Source: a virus
Strand: one strand, 5' to 3'
DNA: 37,023 nt
Virus record (IMG/VR): IMGVR_UViG_3300036770_004184
Coordinates: 1 to 37,023 of that record
The position numbers and the translations under genes were made by a program. Within the stretch, counting starts at the first letter, position 1. Each line of letters begins with the position of its first letter. This document shows positions 7,137-12,668 of the stretch, in pieces. A model generated the notes under the pieces. The model did no database searches. It was not told the DNA's origin and saw only the letters and a list, made by a program, of their open reading frames with translations.

Positions 7137-7250
7137 CGCGTCTCAACTCGAGCGCGCTCGCGTTGTATGTAGGTCATACAAGCGGCCGGCCGCGGGCGGG
7201 TCGGCAGCTCGAGCCACCGGGGAATGACCAACCCCTCTGGGTGTGGGCTG

Positions 7251-7321
7251 TTTGGCGTGCATCCGAGCAAAAAATTTGCACGAATTTGAGCTTTGGGCGG
7301 TGCTTTGGCGTGCATCCGAGC
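7251..7321. repeat. 18-bp direct repeat pair upstream of the recombinase gene
   Basis: TTTGGCGTGCATCCGAGC occurs exactly at 7251-7268 and again at 7304-7321, 53 bases apart (about five helical turns). The second copy ends 10 bases before a GATAAT -10-like element. Between the copies is AAATT-N6-AATTT, a small inverted repeat. Operator, activator site or recombinase arm-type site are all possible. The rest of 7082-7345 holds only the terminator hairpin and no gene. Confidence 0.6.
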
Positions 7322-7331
7322 GCCTGCAGGT

Positions 7332-7337
7332 GATAAT
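7332..7337 (+). promoter_or_regulatory. Candidate -10 element (GATAAT) for the recombinase-like gene
   Basis: GATAAT lies 8 bases before the ATG at 7346, which would give a leaderless or nearly leaderless message; no ribosome site precedes that ATG. The expected -35 position overlaps the second 18-bp repeat and shows no consensus, suggesting control by a factor that binds the repeat. Confidence 0.4.
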
Positions 7338-7345
7338 TTCTGATT

Positions 7346-8257
7346 ATGGCGACTGTTCGGTCTGCGACGGCACGTTTCTTGGGTGACCAGGGGTCGGTCC
7401 ACACTCGGCGCCGGTACAAAAAAGACATCATGACGTGGCAGCGGTGGTGCGGCGAGTACGGTGTCCACCCTCTCGATGGGTCGGTGTTGAACGCTCAACT
7501 GTTCCTCGAATGGATGGAGGATCGGTACACCACGTCGTCGGTGTTGTCGAGGTTCTCGGGTATCTCGAGATGGTTTGACTATCTGCTCGAGCACGGTGTC
7601 ATCAAGGGCCACGGCTTTCGGGATGTCAAGAAGCCTCGCCGGGATCGACGTCTTGTGGATTTCCGTTTGCCGACGGAGAACGAGCTGCTGGCTCTCATGC
7701 AGCTAGCTGCGAAGCGTGGTCCTCGTTGGGAATGGCTTGTGGGCATGGTGTCGTATTGCGGGCTGGATTGCGCCGAGGCTTTGCGGGTGCGGTCGACGGA
7801 CGTTCGGACGTGGGAGGGTCGCACGCTCATTCGGGTGACGTCTCGGCGGGGCAACAAGCGCGAGGTTCCGGTCAATGGGCGTCTTGAGCTGGTGACGTTG
7901 GGGTTGGCTGGGGTGTTTGCTCCGACGACGGCGTTTGGGCCTGTTCAGACGTCGAAGTGGGCGGCCGAGCAGATTGGCCTTATGAGTCGGGAGGCGACGG
8001 GCCGTCTCATCAACGTGCAAGACCTGCGTCGTTATGCCGTGTTGCGGCAAGCCGAGCGTGGGGTGCCGGTGCCGGTCATTGCCCGCTGGCTGGGGCATAC
8101 GACGGATCAATGGGTGCGGGAGACGTTGGGTCTGGTTAATCCGGTTGCCGAGGTCACTCAGGCTGACGTATTGGAGTCGATCCAATTGGAGATGGTTGGC
8201 GACGTCGACCGCGTGCCTGATTCGCTGATCGACGGTGCTGCTCGACCCGTTGGCTGA
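7346..8257 (+). CDS. Tyrosine-recombinase-like protein lacking key catalytic residues
   Basis: The 303-residue protein has the layout of a phage integrase. A SAM-like core-binding domain spans about residues 1-100 (SVHTRRRYKKDIMTWQRWC), and a catalytic-type domain spans about 110-265. The first Arg of the usual GxRxxE motif is Asp (GLDCAEAL, D141), and the His of the H-x-x-R box is Gln (VQDLRR, Q225). The position of the nucleophilic Tyr, about 10 residues after LGH (H251), is occupied by Thr/Leu (VRETLGLV). No tyrosine exists after Y230. Lys171 (RGNKREVP), R228 and H251 remain. It is probably not a working integrase, and a DNA-binding or regulatory role is plausible. Its 3' end overlaps the convergent gene at 8154 by 104 bases. 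No repressor gene is visible nearby. Confidence 0.8.
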   Translation: MATVRSATARFLGDQGSVHTRRRYKKDIMTWQRWCGEYGVHPLDGSVLNAQLFLEWMEDRYTTSSVLSRFSGISRWFDYLLEHGVIKGHGFRDVKKPRRDRRLVDFRLPTENELLALMQLAAKRGPRWEWLVGMVSYCGLDCAEALRVRSTDVRTWEGRTLIRVTSRRGNKREVPVNGRLELVTLGLAGVFAPTTAFGPVQTSKWAAEQIGLMSREATGRLINVQDLRRYAVLRQAERGVPVPVIARWLGHTTDQWVRETLGLVNPVAEVTQADVLESIQLEMVGDVDRVPDSLIDGAARPVG

Positions 8258-8408
8258 TGTCAAGGGGGTCGGCTAGGTGATTGTCCTGCATGTGGCCCAG
8301 TAGTGCTCGAGCGGCTTCGGTCTTGGATACTCCGGCGACCTTGGCTGTTAGGCCGATCCAGGCGTCCATGTGGTCATCGACGTCGATGTTGATGCGGTTG
8401 CGGGTCAC
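8154..8408 (-). CDS. Possible ribbon-helix-helix DNA-binding protein
   Basis: The 84-residue product starts at a GTG overlapping the upstream stop (GTGA). The first 45 residues fit a ribbon-helix-helix or CopG-like pattern: a short basic strand (RNRINIDVDDH), a helix (MDAWIGLTAKVAG), a turn, and a second helix (SKTEAARALLGHMQ). The C-terminal 35 residues are basic and disordered (Arg-, Gln- and Pro-rich). It is the last gene of the leftward microprotein string and runs 104 bases into the 3' end of the recombinase-like gene on the other strand. It could regulate the control region nearby (inference). Confidence 0.65.
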   Translation of the reverse strand: MTRNRINIDVDDHMDAWIGLTAKVAGVSKTEAARALLGHMQDNHLADPLDISQRVEQHRRSANQARGRRRQPSPIGSTPIRQPE

Positions 8409-8488
8409 TTGTTGATCTTTCGGACGAGGGCCGCGGTGGCTCCGAGGGTCAGGATGCTGGCGGCGAGGATCAGGGTGCTGTAGATCAC
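8405..8488 (-). CDS. Tiny membrane protein (27 aa)
   Basis: GTG start at 8488 with AGGAG five bases upstream, overlapping the previous stop (GTGA); its own stop overlaps the next start. The product is one hydrophobic helix (IYSTLILAASILTLGATAALV) followed by RKINK. The coupling and ribosome site argue that it is translated. Function unknown. Confidence 0.6.
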   Translation of the reverse strand: MIYSTLILAASILTLGATAALVRKINK

Positions 8489-8628
8489 TCGTTCTCCTGT
8501 GGCTTGAGCAATTCCTTCATTTCGACTGCGGTCTTGCCAGTATGCCTGCCGCATGTAGGTGGGGCCGAGAGGGGAACGTGGGTCGTGACGGTGTTGGTGC
8601 ATTTCGGGCATCTCCAGGTTTGGCTCAT
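8485..8628 (-). CDS. Zinc-ribbon microprotein (47 aa)
   Basis: The ATG at 8628 overlaps the preceding stop (ATGA). The N-terminus has CPKC at residues 7-10 and a third Cys at 26 followed by His 29, so a CCCH-type or single-knuckle zinc site is possible. The pattern of CPKC, then VPLSAPPTC, then a short helix (VEMKELL) resembles small zinc-finger proteins common in actinophages (recall, not searched). The gene lies in a different frame from the longer open frame across this stretch, which it replaces. Confidence 0.7.
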   Translation of the reverse strand: MSQTWRCPKCTNTVTTHVPLSAPPTCGRHTGKTAVEMKELLKPQENE

Positions 8629-8774
8629 GGGTCCGTGAGTTGCAGGATCATTACGCATGGGTCGTCGCTCTCGAGCTGCTGTGGTGTTTCCTCGGTGCCG
8701 TCATGGTAGACGCAGCGTATTGGCAGGCAGTAGCCCTGTTTGATGCCGTGGTCGATCCATTCTTGGCGTGTCAT
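8625..8774 (-). CDS. Small hypothetical protein (49 aa)
   Basis: Both its start (ATGA with the upstream stop) and its stop (ATGA with the next start) are coupled. The product has an N-terminal segment TRQEWIDHGIKQGYCLPIRC, an acidic middle, and a hydrophobic end (CVMILQLTDP), with three cysteines. No family is recognised. The existence call rests on the unbroken chain of 4-base overlaps. Confidence 0.6.
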   Translation of the reverse strand: MTRQEWIDHGIKQGYCLPIRCVYHDGTEETPQQLESDDPCVMILQLTDP

Positions 8775-8854
8775 TCGGTGAACGCTTTCCAGAATGCGAC
8801 GAGCAGCGCCGTGATGTAGGCGGCCATCAGCAGGGTGAGCAGGAAGTCAGCCAC
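8771..8854 (-). CDS. Tiny membrane protein (27 aa)
   Basis: GTG start at 8854, overlapping the upstream gene by 8 bases, and a stop overlapping the next start. The product is almost entirely one hydrophobic helix (FLLTLLMAAYITALLVAFW) with a short charged end. It resembles the other single-helix microproteins at 8405 and 10249. Too short to classify. Confidence 0.5.
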   Translation of the reverse strand: MADFLLTLLMAAYITALLVAFWKAFTE

Positions 8855-8999
8855 GGCCAGCCAACTGCGAGTAGAGCAGGTCGAGGTTGCGGTACATCTC
8901 GCGCCAATGGGCGACGGCAATGTCCAGGGTGGAGACGCGCGTCTCGAGTTCTTCGATCTGCTCGCGCAGTTCGGCGATGATCCGGTCCTTGTCATCCAT
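8847..8999 (-). CDS. Short coiled-coil protein (50 aa)
   Basis: The ATG at 8999 overlaps the stop of the upstream gene by 8 bases. Residues 3-25 show clear heptads (IIAELREQIEELETRVSTL), predicting a dimeric coiled coil, followed by an aromatic, basic end. Small proteins of this shape occur in many phage early regions, but no function can be assigned. A competing longer frame across this stretch is a shadow. Confidence 0.65.
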   Translation of the reverse strand: MDDKDRIIAELREQIEELETRVSTLDIAVAHWREMYRNLDLLYSQLAGRG

Positions 9000-9330
9000 T
9001 TTGGCGCTCCATCCAGGCGTCGCGTCCGGCGTCGGTGATCTGGCACACGATGCGCTGGCGGCCCGATGCGTTCGGCCGGGTGTCGCCAGTCGGGGCGATC
9101 CAGCCGAGGGCGCGTAGGTCGGAGCACCGACGGCGCTTCCCTTCGTCGGCGAGCGTGGCGGGGCGGCCGAGCATCATCTCAACGGCTTCCTCGTCGGTGA
9201 CGTCGTTTGTGCAGTAGACCTCGAGCAGTCGGTACATGGCGGTCATGCGCTTGGCTTTGCCCGGTGCTTGCTGGCTGGTCTTCGGATCGTTGGCTCGGTA
9301 CGTCAATGGCAGTTCGATGACGTTGTTCAT
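8992..9330 (-). CDS. Probable winged-helix protein (112 aa)
   Basis: I chose the ATG at 9330 because it overlaps the upstream stop (ATGA); a second ATG at 9336 has AAGGG nearby. Residues 30-112 follow a winged-helix order: helix (MTAMYRLLEVYC), acidic turn, helix (TDEEAVEMML), a basic recognition-like helix (GKRRRCSDLRALGW), then a wing (IAPTGDTRPNASGRQRIVCQ) and a final helix (TDAGRDAWME). The ending resembles MarR- or replication-type domains that test host differentiation or DNA state, but no specific family is identified. DNA binding is an inference from the pattern. Confidence 0.65.
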   Translation of the reverse strand: MNNVIELPLTYRANDPKTSQQAPGKAKRMTAMYRLLEVYCTNDVTDEEAVEMMLGRPATLADEGKRRRCSDLRALGWIAPTGDTRPNASGRQRIVCQITDAGRDAWMERQNG

Positions 9331-9503
9331 TCCCATTCTTCCCTTCGGTATTTGTAGTAAACGCTGGATGTTTGGCAGGTGTTGCAGGTGACTGTCCCGG
9401 TTTGTGGGTGGAAGTTGTGGCGGGTCACCGGGTTGACCGGCTGCCCACACACGTCACAGTCGGCTTCGTTCGGGGGTTCGTGATGCCCGTGCATTTTCGG
9501 CAT
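9327..9503 (-). CDS. Zinc-ribbon microprotein (58 aa)
   Basis: Two CxxC knuckles (CDVC near residue 16 and CNTC near residue 40) separated by a short beta-rich loop make a classic zinc ribbon. The stop overlaps the next start (ATGA). The ATG at 9503 lies 50 bases inside the 3' end of the WhiB-like gene in another frame, and no strong ribosome site is seen, so the start is uncertain; an ATG nine bases downstream is an alternative. The N-terminus is His-rich (MPKMHGHHE). Confidence 0.65.
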   Translation of the reverse strand: MPKMHGHHEPPNEADCDVCGQPVNPVTRHNFHPQTGTVTCNTCQTSSVYYKYRREEWE

Positions 9504-10014
9504 GGATCAAGGTTACGAGATTCTTGAGCGTCGGCATGGTCACAGGATCGTTGGCCCTGTTTCGCCATCCTCGTGAGGCTTGTGCATGTGCCTCCTTGCA
9601 GGCGTCGCACGGCGGTTCTTTGCGTCGGCGGTGCTGTTCGTATCCGGCCGACGTGCCGTGTCGCATGGGGCGCTTGGCGTTGACGGCGACCGGCTTGCTC
9701 GAGATGTAGTTCACGCCGGAGATGATCTGCCGCTTGAGCATGCGCCGCTCGCGTTCGGTGGTGCCACCGAAGACGCCGATGGTGATACCGGGCAGTTGCA
9801 GGGCGTACTCAAGGCATTGCTGCTTGACGGGGCAGGGGGCGGTGCCGGGGTGGCCTTTCTTGGCGGGCGTGCCGTTGCAGATCACTTTGGCTTCTTTGCC
9901 GTTTTCGCCGACGCCGGGCATGAACAGTTCGGGGTCCATGCCTCGGCAGGCTGCGTGCTCTTTGAACGAGTCGTCCACCTGGTTTTCCCAGGGCATGTAG
10001 AACTTCTCAGTCAT
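9454..10014 (-). CDS. whiB: WhiB-family iron-sulfur regulator with extra C-terminal domain
   Basis: WhiB proteins are actinobacterial [4Fe-4S] regulators that act with the principal sigma factor. The start at 10014 has GGAGGG nine bases upstream. The four cysteines are C23, C46, C61 and C67. Flanking landmarks are DPELFMPG (27-34), CPVKQQCLEYAL (61-72) and the turn GVFGGTTERERR (80-91). The usual C-x2-C in the middle is widened to C46-x14-C61 by a Gly/Lys/Pro-rich insert. A second conserved block (HGTSAGYEQHRRR, then CDACKEAH, 119-143) follows, a pattern seen in several actinophage WhiB-like and small DNA-binding proteins (recall). It probably switches phage or host transcription. The gene overlaps its upstream neighbour by 8 bases. 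Confidence 0.9.
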   Translation of the reverse strand: MTEKFYMPWENQVDDSFKEHAACRGMDPELFMPGVGENGKEAKVICNGTPAKKGHPGTAPCPVKQQCLEYALQLPGITIGVFGGTTERERRMLKRQIISGVNYISSKPVAVNAKRPMRHGTSAGYEQHRRRKEPPCDACKEAHAQASRGWRNRANDPVTMPTLKNLVTLIHAENARASRTPERSRL

Positions 10015-10252
10015 GGCTGTATTCCCTCCATGCTGCGACGGCATCACCGATACGCCAGGCTGACTGGATCGTTTCGTCGGCAGCGTCAAGAGCCTTGACA
10101 AGGGTGTCGCCTCGGAGCCGGAGCTGTTCAATCTCGATGCGCTGTTCGTCAATGACGCGGGCGCATTCGCCGAGATGGCGACGCATGAATCGGACTTCGG
10201 ATTCCGAGGTGCGGTTGCGGAGTCGGGCAATGATGGTGCGGATGAATCTCAT
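10007..10252 (-). CDS. Small helical protein, likely coiled coil
   Basis: The 81-residue product starts at MRFIRTI, where the ATG overlaps the upstream stop (ATGA). It has a basic N-terminal helix (FIRTIIARLRNRTSESE) and a long heptad-bearing helix (CARVIDEQRIEIEQLRLRG), then another helix. The N-terminus could be amphipathic and membrane-associated, since the preceding gene encodes a membrane helix. No family is recognised. Confidence 0.65.
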   Translation of the reverse strand: MRFIRTIIARLRNRTSESEVRFMRRHLGECARVIDEQRIEIEQLRLRGDTLVKALDAADETIQSAWRIGDAVAAWREYSHD

Positions 10253-10368
10253 CGGTCCCTCTCCCACAGGATGCGGAGCATCCAGCCGAGCGCAAGGCCA
10301 CAGCCGAGGGTGAACACCAGTTCAATCCGGTCGACCCAGTAGTCGGAGATGACAATTTCGGCGAGCAT
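10249..10368 (-). CDS. Small membrane protein (39 aa)
   Basis: The start was set at the second ATG of an ATGATG pair because GGAGGG then lies 4 bases upstream; the first ATG (10371) overlaps the RecT stop as ATGA and is equally possible. A hydrophobic helix (IELVFTLGCGLALGWMLRIL) spans most of the protein, with an acidic N-terminus and basic C-terminus. Function unknown. Confidence 0.6.
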   Translation of the reverse strand: MLAEIVISDYWVDRIELVFTLGCGLALGWMLRILWERDR

Positions 10369-11303
10369 CATCCCTCCAACTTCCGCAGGTAGGCGATGAT
10401 CGTGTCGACCTCGGCCATCGTGATGGCCTGGAGCACGTTGATGTCTCGACCGACGATGCCGGACACGAGGGCGGGCAGTTCGTCCTGACCGATGTTGACG
10501 CCGCGGGCGATGGCCCGGATCATGTTCAACTGCTTGGCCGAGGCGACCCGGTCGTTGTTGGGGGCCGGGCGGTCTTCCACGATTTCGGCTTCCACGATCT
10601 TGGCCTCGGGGAAATACTCCTGCCATTCTTCTTCGGTGTTGCCCCACGAGGTTTCGATCACCGGCTCGGCGACCGCAGACGGGGCTGTGACGTTCTCCAG
10701 CACTATCTCTGCGGGCATCGGCTCAGCGGGCGTCTCAGGGGCATCCAGGGCCGTCTGAGGGGCTTCTGCTGGCACGACGACGTACTCCTGGCCGGAGATG
10801 GACATGACTTCCTCGGGGGTGTAGGACAGTCCGGCGATGATGTCGGCGAACAGCATGCGGCACAGTTCCGAGGTGGCTCGGGCCAGGAGCATGGCTCGAG
10901 GGTACGTCTTCCACGCGCCTCGGCCAGCCAGGCCAGCGAGTTGAGCGTCCTTCAGGGTCCATTCGACGGTGGCTTCGGAGCCGGAGTCGGAACGGCGGCC
11001 GTACAGGACGACACGGTCATTGCTGGCGACCTTCACGTCGATGCGGTGACCGGCTTTCAGGACGAGGCCACGCATGCCTTCGGGGGCGAGGGACGGCTTG
11101 CCTTCGATGACGTGGATCTGTGTCAGCGACTGCATCGGGCCGAGGCCCAGTTCCTCGCCGTACAGGACGGCGGCGTACACCGATTCGGGCTTGCCTCGAA
11201 AGGCGGTCGGTACGAACGGGGTGTTCGCAATCTTCTGTGCCACTTTCCATGACACTTCGGCAGGCGACAGGGGTCGCTGCACTTCGGGCAGGTTGGTTGT
11301 CAT
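10368..11303 (-). CDS. recT: RecT-family single-strand annealing protein
   Basis: The 311-residue product carries the typical RecT core in residues 10-165: FVPTAFRGKPESVYAAVLYG, GLGPMQSLTQIHVI, KPSLAPEGMRGLV, a beta segment ending in VEWTLKDAQLAGL, and the end of the core at YPRAMLLARATSELCRMLF. A Pro/Glu/Ala-rich linker (about 185-245) leads to a helical C-terminal domain (about 250-311), which may bind partners. RecT anneals complementary strands during recombination-dependent replication. A ribosome site (AAGGGAA) precedes the ATG. No exonuclease partner is visible beside it; the upstream 171-residue gene is not an exonuclease by eye. Confidence 0.9.
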   Translation of the reverse strand: MTTNLPEVQRPLSPAEVSWKVAQKIANTPFVPTAFRGKPESVYAAVLYGEELGLGPMQSLTQIHVIEGKPSLAPEGMRGLVLKAGHRIDVKVASNDRVVLYGRRSDSGSEATVEWTLKDAQLAGLAGRGAWKTYPRAMLLARATSELCRMLFADIIAGLSYTPEEVMSISGQEYVVVPAEAPQTALDAPETPAEPMPAEIVLENVTAPSAVAEPVIETSWGNTEEEWQEYFPEAKIVEAEIVEDRPAPNNDRVASAKQLNMIRAIARGVNIGQDELPALVSGIVGRDINVLQAITMAEVDTIIAYLRKLEG

Positions 11304-11314
11304 TGCTTTCCCTT

Positions 11315-11830
11315 CTAGTTGGTGATCTGGATATTGGATCGGCCGTACGTCACTTCGGAGAAAGTATCGACCGGGATACCATTCTCTTTCAGGGGTGTGA
11401 CACGCCAGCCGAGCGAGCTGGTCAGGGGCAGAACCTTCTCGAGCAGTTCGACCAGGGTCAGGACGTTTTCGGTCTTGAACTCGCCGGTACCGTCGGGATC
11501 AAGGGTGCTTCGGACGAGATGCCGGAGAAGTTCGGGCGACTCCCATTTGCGGGATGACGTCGTGCGCTTTTCGATAACGCCGAGTCCGTCGATGGCTTCC
11601 TTCTTGTTGGGCATGAGCGCGGCAACATTTTCCTCGCATTCACGGACGAAGGCGTCCAGCTCGAATTTGATTTTGCGTGCTTCGTTGACGACCCAGGCGA
11701 GCGTCTGCCAGTCACCGGCTGCGTACAGCTCGGAGCGACGTTCATCGGCTCGCATCAGGTCGGCTCGGAGGCCGGTGGTTGTGGCTTGGGCAATCTGGTT
11801 GCCCGCTGGGATTGGCAGGTTGTCTGTCAT
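11315..11830 (-). CDS. Conserved-looking hypothetical protein upstream of recT
   Basis: The 171-residue, mainly helical protein has segments ADLMRADERRSELY, ARKIKFELDAFVRECEENV, IEKRTTSSRKWESPELLRHL and LVELLEKVLPL. I recall similar proteins near recombination genes in actinophages but cannot name the family. It is the first gene after an excellent promoter whose predicted start site coincides with the ATG, so it is probably translated from a leaderless message. Co-transcription with recT (11 bases downstream) suggests a role in DNA replication or recombination. Confidence 0.75.
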   Translation of the reverse strand: MTDNLPIPAGNQIAQATTTGLRADLMRADERRSELYAAGDWQTLAWVVNEARKIKFELDAFVRECEENVAALMPNKKEAIDGLGVIEKRTTSSRKWESPELLRHLVRSTLDPDGTGEFKTENVLTLVELLEKVLPLTSSLGWRVTPLKENGIPVDTFSEVTYGRSNIQITN

Positions 11831-11836
11831 GCCCTC

Positions 11837-11865
11837 ATTATCGGGTACGGTGACCCGACTGTCAA
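11837..11865 (-). promoter_or_regulatory. Strong sigma-A-type promoter for the recombination operon
   Basis: TTGACA (11865-11860), a 17-base spacer and GATAAT (11842-11837) match the bacterial consensus with one mismatch. Six bases separate the -10 from the ATG at 11830, so the transcript should start at or next to the start codon. It overlaps the last bases of no gene and drives recT and the downstream leftward string. Confidence 0.85.
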
Positions 11866-11866
11866 G

Positions 11867-12403
11867 TCACAATTTCCAAGGATCCCAACAATGGCCGTGA
11901 CGGTTGATCGAATACCAGCACAACTCGAGCGCCGCCCGTGCGTTCACGGTCTGATCGAACAACTGGTTGCAGTCGGTGATGCCGATGCGAGACAGGTAGC
12001 CCTCGGGATACCAGCGGTTCGGCCGGACCCAGCTGCAATTGACCTGCATGCTCCCGAATGACCCTCCTGCCGGATCGCCAGGATTGTGCGAGTCTTCGTC
12101 GTCATCGCAGCGAGATTCGCGCCAGGCGATCCGATCCAGGCGCTCGAGTAGTTCGGTGGGCCAGCCGACAGAGCGGGCGATCTGGACGAACTGAGGACAC
12201 TTTGGCGTGAACGTCAGCGGAGCCAGCGTCGTTGTTGTGGTGGTCGGGGCGACGGTCGTCGTCGTGGTGGGCGTCGTCGTGGTCGTAGTGGGGGCGACGG
12301 TTGTGGTAGGGGCTGGGGCTGTGGTGGGGGCTGGAGCTTCGGCGAGAGCGACCCCGCAGGCTGATAACGCAAATACGAACAAGGTTTTGGTGATGGTACG
12401 CAT
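11867..12403 (-). CDS. Exported lytic transglycosylase-like muralytic enzyme
   Basis: The 178-residue product has an export signal (residues 1-23) with a lipobox-like LSAC at 13-16, then a Thr/Pro/Ala-rich low-complexity linker (24-63) typical of secreted actinobacterial proteins. A compact C-terminal domain (about 68-178) follows. It contains WRESRCD with the likely catalytic E96 and GSFGSMQVN (115-122), the ES...GxMQ pattern of SLT-type transglycosylases. Five cysteines (C69, C99, C123, C145, C162) plus C172 could form disulfides outside the cytoplasm. Export by the host, rather than by a holin, suggests peptidoglycan remodelling, late lysis or release. AGGAGG lies 5 bases before the ATG. 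The 115 bases upstream (12404-12518) hold no gene. Confidence 0.82.
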   Translation of the reverse strand: MRTITKTLFVFALSACGVALAEAPAPTTAPAPTTTVAPTTTTTTPTTTTTVAPTTTTTTLAPLTFTPKCPQFVQIARSVGWPTELLERLDRIAWRESRCDDDEDSHNPGDPAGGSFGSMQVNCSWVRPNRWYPEGYLSRIGITDCNQLFDQTVNARAALELCWYSINRHGHCWDPWKL

Positions 12404-12518
12404 GGAATCCTCCTGTTACGGCAGACGAGGCCGAGGCCGTCAAGTCTGCGTTTGTGTGCGTACCGCCAGATTACTAGGTCGCGACGTATTGTCACGTCAT
12501 ACAACCGTAATGTGCTGG

Positions 12519-12668
12519 CTACCTGCGGTTCTGTGACATACCGGCTTCGCTCATGGCAATGGCGAGAGCTTGCGTCGGGCTGGTGACAACGGGGCCGGAC
12601 TTGGAGCCGGAGCGCAATTTGCCGCGCTTAAACTCGCCCATGACTTTGCCAATCTTCGCCTCGTTCAC
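12519..12668 (-). CDS. Small conserved phage protein (KxMxEFKxGKLxSG type, 49 aa)
   Basis: GTG start at 12668 overlapping the upstream stop (GTGA), with AAGGAGG five bases upstream. The sequence has the order KVMGEFKRGKLRSGS, then VVTSPTQALAIAMSEAG. This is a pattern I recall as a small conserved protein family (DUF6496-like) in phages and bacteria; the family match needs a profile search. Basic N-terminal half and helical C-terminal half. Function unknown. Confidence 0.75.
   Translation of the reverse strand: MNEAKIGKVMGEFKRGKLRSGSKSGPVVTSPTQALAIAMSEAGMSQNRR

Larger units (their letters stand above)
3955..7212. repeat. TCGA / CTCGAG-saturated island
   Basis: The tetramer TCGA, often as CTCGAG or GTCGA, recurs throughout this interval. 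By hand I count about 41 copies (about 18 as CTCGAG) in 4981-5700 and about 24 copies in the noncoding 3955-4440. The virion genes show roughly one per 100 bases. The motif falls in all three codon phases: CTC GAG for Leu-Glu, GCT CGA G for Ala-Arg, and AC TCG AGC inside Ser-Ser. It is equally dense outside genes, so it is not a by-product of the encoded proteins. Density drops inside the recombinase gene after about 7600. Confidence 0.85.

Noticed and set aside
12404-12518. Promoter TTGACG-17-CGTAAC before the transglycosylase gene
   Set aside because: The -10 is poor and would put the start site inside the ribosome-binding sequence; another possible GTGACA/TAATCT pair is also weak.
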